DNA from: Candidatus Accumulibacter sp. 66-26 | GTDB taxonomy: Bacteria; Pseudomonadota; Gammaproteobacteria; Burkholderiales; Rhodocyclaceae | Assembly (NCBI GenBank): GCA_001897745.1 | Contig: MKUH01000031.1 | Coordinates: 3,333 to 67,332, forward strand | Direction: 5' to 3' | DNA: 64,000 bases | Part shown: positions 46,482 to 56,555 of the stretch, piece after piece | How the letters are laid out: every line of letters begins with the position of its first letter | Numbering within the stretch: position 1 is the stretch's first letter | The notes under the pieces: generated by a model | The model's input: the letters and a program-made list of their open reading frames with translations, nothing else | Told to the model about the DNA's origin: nothing | Databases searched by the model: none | Program-made: the position numbers and the translations under genes

Positions 46482-49400
46482 ATGTCGCGTTTTTTCATTG
46501 ATCGCCCCATCTTTGCCTGGGTGATCGCCATCGTGATCATGCTGGCCGGCGTACTGGCCATCCGCACCCTGCCGGTGTCCCAGTACCCTCCGATTGCGCC
46601 GCCTGTCGTCTCGATCAGCGCAAACTATCCAGGCGCCTCGGCCAAGACGGTCGAGGATACCGTCACCCAGGTCATCGAACAGAAGATGAAGGGTATAGAC
46701 CACCTGGCCTACATGTCTTCCGCCAGCGATTCGGCGGGGACGGTGACCATCACCCTGACCTTCGACACCGGGACCGATCCGGACATCGCCCAGGTCCAGG
46801 TCCAGAACAAGCTGGCCCTCGCCACGCCCATGCTGCCGCAGGAAGTGCAGCGGCAAGGGGTGCAGGTTGCCAAGGCGACCGACAACTTTCTGATGATCCT
46901 CGGTTTCGTTTCCGAGGACGGCAGCATGACCGACATCGACCTCGGGGACTACGTCGCCTCGAACGTTCAGGACGTCGTCGCGCGCATCAACGGAGTCGGG
47001 GAAACCCAGCTGTTCGGCAGCAAGTACGCCATGCGCATCTGGCTCGACCCGGCCAAGCTGCAGAACTATCGCCTGACGACGACCGATGTGAGCGATGCGA
47101 TCATGGCCCAGAACGCCCAGGTTTCCGCCGGGCAGCTGGGCGGCATGCCCTTGCTCAAGGGGCAGCAGCTGAACGCCACGGTGACCGCGCAGAGCCGTCT
47201 CCAGACGCCCGAGCAGTTCGGCAACATCATCCTGCGCACGACGGCCAGCGGCGCCACGGTCCGCTTGCGCGACATCGCCCGCATCGAAATCGGCGGCGAG
47301 AGCTACGACGTGATCTCGCGCTACAACGGCAAGCCGGCCACCGGTCTCGCCATCAAGCTCGCGACCGGCGCCAATGCGCTGGCGACGGCGGAAGCGGTCA
47401 ATGCCAAGATGAAGGACCTGTCGCCGTTCTTCCCCGCCGGCATGAAGGCGGTGGTGGCCTACGACACGACGCCCTTCGTCAAGATTTCGATCGAGGAAGT
47501 GATCAAGACGCTGGTCGAGGCGATCATCCTGGTTTTCCTGGTGATGTACCTCTTCCTGCAGAATTTCCGCGCCACGCTGATCCCGACCATTGCCGTTCCG
47601 GTCGTTCTGCTCGGCACTTTCGGCGTGCTCGCCGCGGCCGGCTATTCGATCAACACGCTGACCCTGTTCGGCGTTGTGCTGGCCATCGGTCTGCTGGTGG
47701 ACGACGCCATCGTCGTCGTCGAAAACGTCGAGCGGGTGATGACCGAGGAAGGTCTGTCGCCCAAGGAGGCCACCCGCAAGTCGATGGGCCAGATCACCGG
47801 CGCGCTGATCGGCATCGCCCTGGTCCTGTCCGCCGTCTTCGTTCCGATGGCCTTCTTCGGCGGCTCCACCGGCGTCATCTATCGCCAGTTCTCGATCACC
47901 CTGGTTTCCGCGATGGTGCTCTCGGTCGTGGTCGCCCTGGTCCTCACCCCGGCGCTATGCGCCACCATGCTCAAGCCGGTAGGCAAGGGGCATACGGCCG
48001 GCGAAGGCGGTCTGCTGGGCGGCTTCTTCGCCTGGTTCAATCGCGTGTTCGACCGCACCAACAGCACCAGCCAATCGCTGATTCAGCGGATGCTCCGGCG
48101 CAGCAAGCGCTACCTGTTGATCTACGGCCTGATCGTCGTCGGCATGGGGGCGCTGTTCATGCGCCTGCCCACCGCCTTCCTGCCGGACGAAGACCAGGGT
48201 TTCCTGATGGCCCAGGTCACCCTGCCGGCCGGCTCGACCGCCGAGCGGACGCTGGAGGTGATCGAGAAGATCGAGCATCATTTCCTGGAAGACCAGAAGG
48301 AGGCCGTCGACTCGGTGTTCACGGTCATCGGCTTCAGCTTCGGCGGCAGCGGTCAGAACAACGGTATCGCCTTCACCAACCTGAAGGACTGGAGCGAGCG
48401 CCAGCGGCCGGACCTCAAGGTGGCGGCGGTGGCCGGCCGCGCCATGGCGTACTTCTCGACCTTCCGCGATGCGATGGCGTTTGCCTTCGCGCCGCCGGCC
48501 GTGGTCGAGCTCGGCAACGCCACGGGTTTCGACTTTCAGCTGCAGGACCGCGCCGGCCTCGGCCATGAGAAGTTGATGGCGGCCCGCAACCAGCTGCTCG
48601 GCATGGCGGCGCAAAACCCGGTGCTGGTCGCCGTGCGTCCCAACGGCCAGGACGATACGCCGGAGTACCGGCTCGACGTCGATCTGGCCAGGGCCGGCGC
48701 GCTGGGGCTGACCCAGGCCGACATCAACAACACGCTGCAGACCGCGTGGGGCAGTTCCTACGTCAATGACTTCATCGACAAGGGGCGCGTCAAGCGGGTT
48801 TACCTGCAGGGTGAGGCCTCGGCCCGCATGCAGCCGGAGGACTTCAACAAGTGGTTCGTCCGGAACAGCGCCGGCGACATGGTGCCGTTCTCCGCTTTCG
48901 CCTCGGCCCACTGGTCCTATGGCTCGCCGCGCCTGGAGCGCTACAACGGGCTGGCCTCGGCGGAAATCATGGGCGATGCGGCGCCGGGACACAGTACCGG
49001 CGAAGCCATGGCGCAGATGGAGGCGATGGCGGCCAAGCTGCCGGCCGGCATCGGTTTCGAGTGGACCGGGCTGTCCTACCAGGAGCGCATGTCGGGGTCG
49101 CAAGCCCCCGCCCTGTACGCCATTTCGCTGCTGGTGGTCTTCCTCTGTCTGGCTGCGCTCTATGAAAGCTGGTCGATCCCGTTCGCCGTGATGCTGGTGG
49201 TGCCGCTCGGTGTCATCGGCTCGTTGACGGCGGCGTCGCTGGGCGGCCTGTCGAACGACGTCTACTTCCAGGTCGGTCTGCTGATGATCATCGGCTTGTC
49301 GGCCAAGAACGCGATCCTGATCATCGAATTCGCCAAGGAGCAGATGGAGCACGGCAAGGAGCTGGTCGAGGCGACGCTGGAAGCGGTGCGCCTGCGCCTG

Positions 49401-49622
49401 CGTCCGATCATCATGACTTCGCTGGCCTTCATCCTCGGCGTCCTGCCGCTCGCCATCTCCAGTGGCGCCGGTTCCGGTGCCCAGAACGCGATCGGCATCG
49501 GCGTGATCGGCGGCATGCTGAGCGCAACCGTGCTGGCCGTGCTGTTCGTTCCGCTCTTCTTCGTCGCAGTGCGTCGAGTTTTCAAGGGCAAGGTGCTTGC
49601 GCCGGCCCGGGAGGATCGCTGA
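46482..49622 (+). CDS. RND multidrug efflux permease (MexB/AcrB type)
   Basis: 1046 residues, the normal length of AcrB/MexB. Typical elements: [19 protein letters not shown] at the N terminus, the TM4 proton-relay Asp-Asp pair in [18 protein letters not shown], and the C-terminal [22 protein letters not shown]. It exports hydrophobic drugs, solvents or bile-salt-like compounds in exchange for protons. Second gene, 11 bases after the adaptor. Confidence 0.96.
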   Translation: MSRFFIDRPIFAWVIAIVIMLAGVLAIRTLPVSQYPPIAPPVVSISANYPGASAKTVEDTVTQVIEQKMKGIDHLAYMSSASDSAGTVTITLTFDTGTDPDIAQVQVQNKLALATPMLPQEVQRQGVQVAKATDNFLMILGFVSEDGSMTDIDLGDYVASNVQDVVARINGVGETQLFGSKYAMRIWLDPAKLQNYRLTTTDVSDAIMAQNAQVSAGQLGGMPLLKGQQLNATVTAQSRLQTPEQFGNIILRTTASGATVRLRDIARIEIGGESYDVISRYNGKPATGLAIKLATGANALATAEAVNAKMKDLSPFFPAGMKAVVAYDTTPFVKISIEEVIKTLVEAIILVFLVMYLFLQNFRATLIPTIAVPVVLLGTFGVLAAAGYSINTLTLFGVVLAIGLLVDDAIVVVENVERVMTEEGLSPKEATRKSMGQITGALIGIALVLSAVFVPMAFFGGSTGVIYRQFSITLVSAMVLSVVVALVLTPALCATMLKPVGKGHTAGEGGLLGGFFAWFNRVFDRTNSTSQSLIQRMLRRSKRYLLIYGLIVVGMGALFMRLPTAFLPDEDQGFLMAQVTLPAGSTAERTLEVIEKIEHHFLEDQKEAVDSVFTVIGFSFGGSGQNNGIAFTNLKDWSERQRPDLKVAAVAGRAMAYFSTFRDAMAFAFAPPAVVELGNATGFDFQLQDRAGLGHEKLMAARNQLLGMAAQNPVLVAVRPNGQDDTPEYRLDVDLARAGALGLTQADINNTLQTAWGSSYVNDFIDKGRVKRVYLQGEASARMQPEDFNKWFVRNSAGDMVPFSAFASAHWSYGSPRLERYNGLASAEIMGDAAPGHSTGEAMAQMEAMAAKLPAGIGFEWTGLSYQERMSGSQAPALYAISLLVVFLCLAALYESWSIPFAVMLVVPLGVIGSLTAASLGGLSNDVYFQVGLLMIIGLSAKNAILIIEFAKEQMEHGKELVEATLEAVRLRLRPIIMTSLAFILGVLPLAISSGAGSGAQNAIGIGVIGGMLSATVLAVLFVPLFFVAVRRVFKGKVLAPAREDR

Positions 49623-49623
49623 T

Positions 49624-51018
49624 ATGTACCGAACCATCCTCGCTGCCGCGCTGGCCACCGTGCTGGGCGGGTGCTCGACGCTGGCCCCCGATTATCTGAC
49701 TCCGGCGGCGCCGGTGCCGACCCAGTGGCCGGCCGGATCGGTCGCGCCGGTTGCATCCTCGCCGGCGGTTGTCGGCTGGGAGCAATACTTCACCGACCCC
49801 AGGCTGCGCCAACTGATCGCGCTGACGCTGCGCAATAACCGCGACCTGCGCGTTGCCGGGCTCAATATCGAAAAAGCTCGCGCCCTGTACCAGATCCAGC
49901 GGGCCGACCTCTTCCCCGGCATCAATGCCGGCGGCAGCGGCACCGGTCAGCGCATTCCGGCTGGCCTGTCGAACACGGGGCGGGCGACGGTGTCGCATGA
50001 GTACAGCGCCAACCTCGGCTTTTCCGCCTATGAGCTGGACTTCTTCGGGCGCATCCGCAGCCTGAAGGATCAGGTGCTGTATCAGTTCATGGCCACCGAG
50101 GAGGCCAGGCGCAGCGCCCAGATCAGCCTGATCGGCGAAGTGGCGACGGCGTATCTGGCGCTGGCCGCCGACAGCGAGCGCTTGCAACTGGCGAACGAGA
50201 CCCGGCGCAGCCAGCAGGCGACGTATGAACTGACCCGGCGCCGTTTCGAACTGGGCAGCGCTTCGGCGCTCGACCTGCATCAGGCGCAGACCAGCGTCGA
50301 GACGGCCCGCGCCGACGTGGCGCGCTACACCGGCCAGCTGGCGCAGGATCGCAACGCGCTGGCGCTGCTCGCCGGCGACGATCTGCCGGCCGACATCCTG
50401 CAGGTCGATTCGCTGGCGAGCGTGGCCGGCATCGCCGGCATTCCGGGCGGCCTGCCTTCCGAATTGTTGCAGCGTCGTCCCGATGTCCTGCAGGCCGAGC
50501 GCCAGTTGCAGGCCGCCAATTCCAGCATCGGCGCCGCCCGGGCCGCTTTTTTCCCGAGCATTACCCTGACGGCCAGCGGCGGTTCGGCGAGCACTCAGCT
50601 CTCCGAATTGTTCGCTTCCGGCACGTCGGCCTGGCGCTTCGTTCCCCAGATCACGCTGCCGATTTTCGACGGCGGGCGGATCCGGGCCAATCTCGACGTC
50701 GCCAAGGTGCAGGAGCAGATCGCGCTGGCGCAGTATGAAAAGGCCATCCAGACCGCGTTCCGCGAAGTCGCCGATACGCTGGTCCAGAACGTCCCCCTGC
50801 AGCAGCAGCTGGCGGCGCAGCAAGCGCTGGTCGAGGTGACTTCGGCCAGTCATCGCCTGTCGCGGGCGCGTTTCGACAAAGGCGTGGATAGCTACCTGGC
50901 GGTTCTCGATTCGCAACGTGCCGAGTACGGCGCGCGGCAGAACCTGATTTCCGTCCGTCTGGCCGGCCTGGCCAATCAGGTGACCTTCTACAAGGCCATG
51001 GGCGGCGGCGCCGACTAA
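49624..51018 (+). CDS. Outer-membrane efflux channel (OprM/TolC type)
   Basis: 464 residues with a lipoprotein signal ([16 protein letters not shown]; lipobox LGGC), like OprM. Two OEP repeats follow ([31 protein letters not shown] and, near residue 290, [19 protein letters not shown]). The ATG overlaps the permease stop region (49624). Together the three genes give a full tripartite pump. Confidence 0.94.
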   Translation: MYRTILAAALATVLGGCSTLAPDYLTPAAPVPTQWPAGSVAPVASSPAVVGWEQYFTDPRLRQLIALTLRNNRDLRVAGLNIEKARALYQIQRADLFPGINAGGSGTGQRIPAGLSNTGRATVSHEYSANLGFSAYELDFFGRIRSLKDQVLYQFMATEEARRSAQISLIGEVATAYLALAADSERLQLANETRRSQQATYELTRRRFELGSASALDLHQAQTSVETARADVARYTGQLAQDRNALALLAGDDLPADILQVDSLASVAGIAGIPGGLPSELLQRRPDVLQAERQLQAANSSIGAARAAFFPSITLTASGGSASTQLSELFASGTSAWRFVPQITLPIFDGGRIRANLDVAKVQEQIALAQYEKAIQTAFREVADTLVQNVPLQQQLAAQQALVEVTSASHRLSRARFDKGVDSYLAVLDSQRAEYGARQNLISVRLAGLANQVTFYKAMGGGAD

Positions 51019-51110
51019 TCGGGCTCGCTTCGGGCGCACTCGCGGCCGTTTCCGGTCTCCGGCCGCGAGTGCGCCGTCGCCGACGGCGGCAAGCGAATGA
51101 GCGCGCATGA

Positions 51111-51143
51111 AAAGGCCGCCCCAGGGGCGGCCTTTGCGTTTTT
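51111..51143. terminator. Bidirectional terminator between oprM-like gene and rhlE
   Basis: AAAGGCCGCCCC and GGGGCGGCCTTT form a perfect 12-bp stem around a single A (effective stem slightly shorter with a small loop). GCGTTTTT follows on the plus strand, and a short A run precedes it for the minus strand, so it can serve both convergent genes. Confidence 0.8.
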
Positions 51144-51164
51144 GTCGTAGCAGTCGATGCGAGC

Positions 51165-52652
51165 CTACTTGCGCCCCAGTCCGCCGAGCAGCGCGGCGAC
51201 GACGCGGCGCGGCTTGTGCGGGTGTTCCATGTGGGCGACGACCTTGGCCGTTTCCGTGTCGGCCGGGGCGGCGATCGGGTGCGGTTCGGCGCTTTCGTAG
51301 GGCTTGCTGAAGTCGAAGCCGTCGGCCGCGATGTGGCCCGGGCGGCTCGGCCGCTTGGCCGGGCGGCCGCTGCTGCTGCCGCCGAAGTCGCGTTCGCCGC
51401 GCTCGCGGCGGCCGCCGCTGCGCTCGGGCGCCGCCGGCGCCGGCGCGTGGGCCGGCGCCGGGTGGCGGTGGCCGCGCTTCTTGCCGCTCGGCGGGTATTC
51501 GTAGTCGAACTCGGGCTCGTAGCCGGTGACGACGACCTGTTCGATCTGCAGCTTGATCAGCTTCTCGATGTCGACGAGGTACTGCACCTCGTCCGCCGAA
51601 ACCAGCGACACGGCGTTGCCGCGCTTGCCGGCGCGGCCGGTGCGGCCGATGCGGTGCACGTAGTCTTCCGGCGTGTGCGGCAGCTCGAAGTTGATGACGT
51701 GCGGCAGTTCGTCGATGTCGAGGCCGCGCGCCGCGACGTCGGTCGCGACGAGCACGTCGATCGAGCCGTCCTTGAAGGCTTCGAGCGCCTTCATGCGGTC
51801 GATCTGGCTCTTGTCGCCGTGGATCGCGTCGGCCTTGATGCCGGCCTTCTGGAGTTCGCGCGCGAGGCGCCCGGTCTCGATCTTGGTGCGCGTGAACACC
51901 AGCACCTGCTTGAACTCGTCCGAGCGCAGCAGCTTGGTGAGCAGCGCGCGCTTGTTGCCGGCGGCGACCGGGTGCACGCGGTGCGTGATCGTTTCCGAGA
52001 CGGTGTTGCGCTTGGCGACTTCGACCAGCACCGGCGTTTTCAGCATGGTGTCGGCGAGCTTCTTGATCTCGTCCGAGAAGGTCGCCGAGAAGAGCAGGCT
52101 CTGGCGCTGCGCCGGCAGCATCGCGAGGATGCGCTTGATGTCGGGGATGAAGCCCATGTCCAGCATGCGGTCGGCTTCGTCGAGGACGAGCGCCTGCACG
52201 CTGCCGAAGTTCAGGCACTTCTGTTCGTAGAGGTCGAGCAGGCGGCCGGGCGTCGCGACCAGCACTTCGATGCCGAGGCGGATGGCGGCGATCTGCGGCT
52301 TGATGTCGACGCCGCCGTAGGCGCACAGGCTCTTGAGCGGCACGTACTTGCTGTAGGTCGCGACCGATTCGTGCACCTGGACGGCGAGTTCGCGCGTCGG
52401 GGCGAGGATCAGGATGCGGACGGGGTGGCGCGCCGGCGACGGGCTGGGGCTGGCGAAGGGGAGGATGCGCTGGAGCAGCGGGAGGGTGAAAGCGGCAGTC
52501 TTGCCGGTCCCGGTCTGGGCGCCGCCCATCAGGTCCTTGCCTTGCAAAACGAGCGGGATGGCCTGCGCCTGGATCGGCGTGGGGCTGGTGTAACCCTGTT
52601 CGGTGATGGCTTTCAGGAGTTCCGGCGCTAGGCCGAGTTCATCAAAACGCAT
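51165..52652 (-). CDS. rhlE: DEAD-box RNA helicase RhlE
   Basis: 495 residues from the ATG at 52652 (MRFDELGL). Motifs: [10 protein letters not shown] (Q), AQTGTGKT (I), DEAD (II), SATFS (III) and [11 protein letters not shown] (VI). The C-terminal tail (about residues 390-495) is the basic, Gly/Arg/Pro-rich extension typical of RhlE. It remodels RNA, for instance in ribosome assembly or RNA decay. The TATAAT at 52699-52704 on the minus strand is probably its -10. Confidence 0.94.
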   Translation of the reverse strand: MRFDELGLAPELLKAITEQGYTSPTPIQAQAIPLVLQGKDLMGGAQTGTGKTAAFTLPLLQRILPFASPSPSPARHPVRILILAPTRELAVQVHESVATYSKYVPLKSLCAYGGVDIKPQIAAIRLGIEVLVATPGRLLDLYEQKCLNFGSVQALVLDEADRMLDMGFIPDIKRILAMLPAQRQSLLFSATFSDEIKKLADTMLKTPVLVEVAKRNTVSETITHRVHPVAAGNKRALLTKLLRSDEFKQVLVFTRTKIETGRLARELQKAGIKADAIHGDKSQIDRMKALEAFKDGSIDVLVATDVAARGLDIDELPHVINFELPHTPEDYVHRIGRTGRAGKRGNAVSLVSADEVQYLVDIEKLIKLQIEQVVVTGYEPEFDYEYPPSGKKRGHRHPAPAHAPAPAAPERSGGRRERGERDFGGSSSGRPAKRPSRPGHIAADGFDFSKPYESAEPHPIAAPADTETAKVVAHMEHPHKPRRVVAALLGGLGRK

Positions 52653-52956
52653 CGGCAAGGCCTTCGAATGAATGTGTAATCAATAGCATGAGGCCGAAAT
52701 TATACACGCTTCGCCAAAATTGGCGGGGAGGCTTCGCGGCCACCGCGGAGGCTTCCCGGCGGCGCTCGGCGGGCGCGCGCTGGGCCGGCGCGTCCGCCAA
52801 CCGTGCCGTGGGAGGAGGGTGGCTCCGCTGCGCGCGGCCGGGAGCGGCGGCGTCAGCGTGCGCCCGTTCCGGCCAGGCGGGCGGCGTCCGCAACTTTTGC
52901 CATAATGGCGGCTGGCCGCTTCGGCGTATCCCGCATCCGCAAGTTCAGGAAACGAA
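52653..52956. other. 304-base divergent intergenic region, rhlE / aldo-keto reductase
   Basis: It carries a perfect TATAAT on the minus strand (52699-52704) for rhlE and CATAAT on the plus strand (52901-52906) that could serve the reductase gene. Neither has a convincing -35. Apart from these, only GC-rich sequence without repeats is seen. Confidence 0.5.
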
Positions 52957-53994
52957 ATGAAAAAGAACCCGCTCGGCGACAGCAGTCTGCAGGTATCCGA
53001 AATCTGTCTCGGCACGATGACCTTCGGCCAGCAGAACAGCGAGGCCGAGGGCTGGGCGCAGCTTGACCGCGCCTTCGCCGCCGGCGTGAACTTCATCGAC
53101 ACCGCCGAGATGTACGCGGTGCCGCCCTCCGCCGCGAGCTTCGGGAAGACCGAGACGATCGTCGGCAACTGGCTGGCGCATCAGCCGCGCGACCGCGTCA
53201 TCGTCGCCACCAAGGCCGCCGGACCGGGGCGTGCGCTCGACTGGATTCGCGGCGGCCCGGAGGCCTTCGACCGGCGCAACCTGCGCAGTGCGCTCGAAGG
53301 CTCGCTGGCCCGCCTGCGTACCGACTACGTCGATCTTTATCAGCTGCACTGGCCGGCGCGCAACCAGCCGATGTTCGGGCAGTGGCAGTTCGACCCGGCG
53401 CACGAGCGCGCCGCGACGCCGATCCGCGAAACGCTGGAGGCGCTCGCCGAGCTCGTGCAGGAAGGCAAGATCCGCTACGTCGGCGTCTCCAACGAGCATC
53501 CGTGGGGCGTCATGGAGTTCGTCCGGCTGGCGCGCGAGCACGGGCTGCCGCACATCGTGTCGATCCAGAACGCCTATCACCTGATGAACCGCGTGTACGA
53601 ATACGGGCTGGCCGAAGTCTGCCACCGCGAGCACGTCGGGCTGCTCGCCTATTCGCCGCTCGCCTTCGGCACGCTCTCCGGCAAGTATCTGGCCGACCCG
53701 CAGGCGAGCGGGCGCATCGCGCTGTTCCCCGGTTTCGGCCAGCGCTACGCCAAGCCCAACGTCGACGCGGCGGTTGCCGCCTACGCCGGACTCGCCCGCC
53801 GGCACGGCCTGACGCCGACGCAGCTGGCGCTCGCCTTCGTCTATTCGCGCTGGTTCGTGGCGAGCACGATCATCGGCGCGACGAGCCTGGCGCAACTCGA
53901 CGAAAACCTCGCCGCGCGCGAGCTGACGCTGTCGCCCGAACTGCTCGCCGAGGTCGACGCGATCCACCTGCGCTACACCAACCCGGCGCCTTGA
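52957..53994 (+). CDS. Aldo/keto reductase (Tas/YghZ-like)
   Basis: 345 residues, a TIM-barrel NADPH-dependent reductase. FIDTAEMYAVPP contains the catalytic Tyr/Asp pattern of the family, DYVDLYQLHWPAR and GVSNEHPWGVMEF follow, and the end FVASTIIGATSLAQLDENL is the cofactor-binding part. The insertion between strands is that of the Tas subfamily. The substrate is unknown. It is followed at 9 bases by the OXLD1-like gene, so the two form an operon. Confidence 0.92.
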   Translation: MKKNPLGDSSLQVSEICLGTMTFGQQNSEAEGWAQLDRAFAAGVNFIDTAEMYAVPPSAASFGKTETIVGNWLAHQPRDRVIVATKAAGPGRALDWIRGGPEAFDRRNLRSALEGSLARLRTDYVDLYQLHWPARNQPMFGQWQFDPAHERAATPIRETLEALAELVQEGKIRYVGVSNEHPWGVMEFVRLAREHGLPHIVSIQNAYHLMNRVYEYGLAEVCHREHVGLLAYSPLAFGTLSGKYLADPQASGRIALFPGFGQRYAKPNVDAAVAAYAGLARRHGLTPTQLALAFVYSRWFVASTIIGATSLAQLDENLAARELTLSPELLAEVDAIHLRYTNPAP

Positions 53995-54003
53995 GCCGTA
54001 TCC

Positions 54004-54276
54004 GTGTCGTCGAATCCGCTTACCCCGTTCGAGTTGTCCGATTTGTGCGATCCCTTCGGCCGTCCGCCGCGCAACGTCGACGACGCCCGCGCGCTGATCG
54101 GCGCGATCGAGGCGTTGCTCGCCGCGCGGGGGATCACGCTACGTCCGCCGCCGCCCGAGCCGACCGCCTGCTGCGGGCGGGGCTGCTCCGGCTGCGTCTG
54201 GCAGGGCTATTACGCGGCGCTGCTCGGCTGGCGCGACGCGGCGAAGAATCTATTATTTGTAAAAACCGGCGATTAG
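54004..54276 (+). CDS. Oxidoreductase-like (OXLD1-type) small Cys-rich protein
   Basis: 90 residues. The C-terminal half carries the family signature PPPEPTACCGRGCSGCVWQ, with four closely spaced Cys; this is the oxidoreductase-like domain known from the mitochondrial protein OXLD1 and bacterial relatives. The motif may bind a metal or form disulfides; the biochemical role is not established. It lies directly after the aldo/keto reductase, 9 bases away. Confidence 0.8.
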   Translation: MSSNPLTPFELSDLCDPFGRPPRNVDDARALIGAIEALLAARGITLRPPPPEPTACCGRGCSGCVWQGYYAALLGWRDAAKNLLFVKTGD

Positions 54277-54434
54277 GTGCATAGTGCCGGCCAGCGATCT
54301 TCAAGTAGCGCTGTTGTTGTTCGGTTCTGCACCCGCGATTCCGTGGGCTTTTTTCCCTGCATCACCCTGCCGTCTTGACCTTCGCCCGCAGTCGGGGCAA
54401 GCCCCTTTTTTTCGTTTTTTCAAGGATTTTCAAG

Positions 54435-54641
54435 ATGGCAGCAGGTACCGTGAAGTGGTTTAACGACGCCAAGGGCTTCGGTTTCATTTCCCCCGAAGGC
54501 GGCGGCGAAGACCTCTTCGCTCACTTTTCCGCGATTCAGGGCCAGGGTTTCAAGACCCTGAAGGAAGGCCAGCGCGTTACGTTCGACGTGACGGCCGGCC
54601 AAAAGGGCCCGCAGGCCTCGAACATTTTCCCCGCTGACTGA
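54435..54641 (+). CDS. cspA: Cold-shock protein
   Basis: 68 residues, the typical Csp size. RNP1 is KGFGFIS and RNP2 LFAHF, the beta-barrel RNA-binding motifs. It acts as an RNA chaperone. The leader between 54277 and 54434 is long and AT-rich at its end, as usual for cold-shock genes. The ATG at 54435 is chosen because it gives the normal N terminus; an extended frame begins at 54375. Confidence 0.95.
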   Translation: MAAGTVKWFNDAKGFGFISPEGGGEDLFAHFSAIQGQGFKTLKEGQRVTFDVTAGQKGPQASNIFPAD

Positions 54642-54746
54642 TTCTGCAATCTCTTAGCGACGTTCGGCGGTCTGCCTTCCGGCGGATCGCTGGCGCATCG
54701 GGTACGGCGCGCACTCGGTCTTCGGATCGCAGCGCCCCGCGCCCGG

Positions 54747-54772
54747 AAGCCCGGCGACGCCGGGCTTTTTTC
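54747..54772 (+). terminator. Intrinsic terminator before infA
   Basis: AAGCCCGG and CCGGGCTT form an 8-bp stem with a 5-base loop (CGACG), followed by TTTTTTCTTT. It lies between cspA and infA, about 110 bases after the cspA stop. Confidence 0.85.
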
Positions 54773-54800
54773 TTTCCGATCTTTTTCAGGAGACGTGGCG

Positions 54801-55055
54801 ATGGCCAAGGAAGAACTCATTGAAATGAACGGCGTCGTGAGCGAAGTGCTGCCCGATTCGCGCTTTCTCGTCACGCTCGACAACGGTCACACCCTGGTCG
54901 CCTACACGGCGGGCAAGATGCGCAAGCATCACATCCGCATCCTCGCCGGCGACAAGGTTTCGCTCGAACTTTCGCCCTACGACCTGAGCAAGGGACGCAT
55001 CACCTTCCGTCATATCGAAGGGCGTTCGCCGGTCGCTCCGCAGCGGCGTCGTTGA
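54801..55055 (+). CDS. infA: Translation initiation factor IF-1
   Basis: 84 residues, slightly longer than E. coli IF-1 (72), as in many betaproteobacteria that carry a second infA gene. Conserved elements: [55 protein letters not shown] lies 8 bases before the ATG at 54801, which rules out the GTG two codons earlier. The housekeeping infA may be elsewhere. Confidence 0.93.
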   Translation: MAKEELIEMNGVVSEVLPDSRFLVTLDNGHTLVAYTAGKMRKHHIRILAGDKVSLELSPYDLSKGRITFRHIEGRSPVAPQRRR

Positions 55056-55073
55056 CCCGTACGCGACCCGCTA

Positions 55074-55730
55074 TTGACTGATTCCGCAGCCGCATCCGGC
55101 TATCGGGTCCGCCGCCAGTGCATCGCCGTCGCCGGCGGTGCCGACCTGGAAATCCGCTCGCTGCTCGACCGGCAACAGTACGCCGACCCGCTCGGCGAAG
55201 CGGCGGCAGCGGGAATCTCGCCGGCCTGCCGGCCTCTCTTCGGGCAGCTCCGACCTTCGGCGCAGAAGCTCGCCGACCTGATGCAGCGCTGGGACCTCGG
55301 CGTGCTGCGCATTGTGGCCTGGCGCTGGCTCGCCTGATCGTCCATCGGCGCCACGGCCACGTGACGCCAGCGACGGCCACCCGCTGACCGAAATCTTCCA
55401 GCTCGCCAATCTCGCCCTCAACCGCCTGCCGGCGCTCAAGTCCCGCAGCGGCAAACGGGGGCGCGCTAGCCCCCGAACTCGGCGAAATCAACGAAATCGA
55501 CCTGATCATCGCCAGCGGCGTGCTCTACGAGCGCAGTCAGCCGGAATTGATCGCCGCCTTCATCGCCCCGCATGCGGCGCCCCTTAAGTCCTGGTCGGCG
55601 ATCCGAACCGCGGCAACCGCCCGGACTTTACCCGCCGCATGCTGCTCGCCTGCTTCGTCCTGAGCGAAACGCGGCTCGACGCGCCACTCGCGGACGCGTG
55701 CCGCACTACCAGCGCGCCTGACGTACGCGG
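55074..55730 (+). pseudogene. Decayed class I SAM-dependent methyltransferase gene
   Basis: Pieces of one methyltransferase can be read across several frames in order. Frame 1, 55074-55337: a start of about 87 residues (ADLEIRSLLDRQQYADPLG) that ends where motif I should be. The next frames give LARLIVHRRHG (about 55333-55365), then SDGHPLTEIFQLANLALNRL (about 55366-55430), then ELGEINEIDLIIASGVLYER (about 55474-55530), then VLVGDPNRGNRPDFTRRM (about 55590-55640). At least four frame changes are needed, motif I is largely deleted, and the expected ASDVLYE reads ASGVLYE. The order matches Nicotinamide-N-methylase/METTL21-like proteins. Confidence 0.7.
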
Positions 55731-55838
55731 CGCGTGCGCCGGATTCGCGGCGCCTTCGCCTTCGCGCCGATGCCGCGCCGTTCGCCGCATAAATGCGGGC
55801 GCGCGGGGTGCGGAGCAGTGGATTTTCCCGCGCATTGA

Positions 55839-55871
55839 AAAAGCCGGCCGGATCACTCCGTGCCGGCTTTT
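55839..55871. terminator. Terminator for the minus-strand lipoprotein gene
   Basis: AAAAGCCGGC and GCCGGCTTTT form a 10-bp stem around a 13-base loop. A-rich sequence before it (T run on the minus strand) fits termination of the gene ending at 55918; it may work in both directions. Confidence 0.65.
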
Positions 55872-55917
55872 CCGCTTTGCGCTCCCGGTTTCCCGGCCAG
55901 GCGCGCCGTTCGCGCGC

Positions 55918-56355
55918 TCAGTGCTTCTCGGCCGGCGCGGCGCCCTTGTCGTCGGCCTTGGCCTCGCCGGCCGGCGCGGTCGGGGCGGCCGACGCTTCGT
56001 CGCCGGGCGCCGCCTTCTTTTTCTTGTTCTTCGTGCCGGGCGGCGGCGGTGGCGGCAGCTGCGGCGTGATCGTTTCCAGCTTGTTCTCGCGCATGTAGGC
56101 GTCCATGTCGCGCCAGCCTTCGTAGATCGGCGCCTTGGGCAACCAGACGTAGATCGAGTAGCAGTCCTCGATGGCGCGTCCCGACTGCCGGCAGGCGCCG
56201 CCGACCGCCTTGCCCTCGGCCTCGTCGCGCGCGGCCTTGACCGCCGGGGCCTCGATGCCCATGCGCTGCTGGACCATGTCGCAAGCGCTCAGGGCGAAGA
56301 GCAGCGGGGCGGCGCACAGCGCCCTGCGCAGGAAGGTCTTCTGCTTGACGAACAC
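55918..56355 (-). CDS. Lipoprotein of unknown function
   Basis: 145 residues beginning at a GTG (56355) with AGGGA just upstream; this start gives a clean lipoprotein signal peptide with lipobox LSAC (lipidated Cys near residue 20). An ATG at 56391 would add 12 polar residues. The mature part has two Cys in GGACRQSGRAIEDCYS, likely a disulfide, then PLPPPPPPGT and a Lys-rich, Ala/Pro-rich tail. Function unknown. The frame is open further upstream through the intergenic region. Confidence 0.72.
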   Translation of the reverse strand: MFVKQKTFLRRALCAAPLLFALSACDMVQQRMGIEAPAVKAARDEAEGKAVGGACRQSGRAIEDCYSIYVWLPKAPIYEGWRDMDAYMRENKLETITPQLPPPPPPGTKNKKKKAAPGDEASAAPTAPAGEAKADDKGAAPAEKH

Positions 56356-56517
56356 GGTATTCCCTGGATTTTGATGACGGATACGCGGCATTTTAACCAC
56401 AAACGGCCGTGCCGGCGGGCGCTTCGCCGCGACGGGCGCCATTCGCGGATGCCGCTCGCCGCTGAAAATTTGTGCAGCGCGGACGCATGAGCTTCCCGCC
56501 CGACGGGGGCGGAGGAC

Positions 56518-56523
56518 TATAAT
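56518..56523 (+). promoter_or_regulatory. -10 element of the ugpB-like gene
   Basis: Perfect TATAAT, 33 bases upstream of the start codon. No matching -35 is visible at 16-18 bases. Confidence 0.45.
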
Positions 56524-56555
56524 CGGCGACTCCCCGCAGACTTCAGGAAAGTGCA

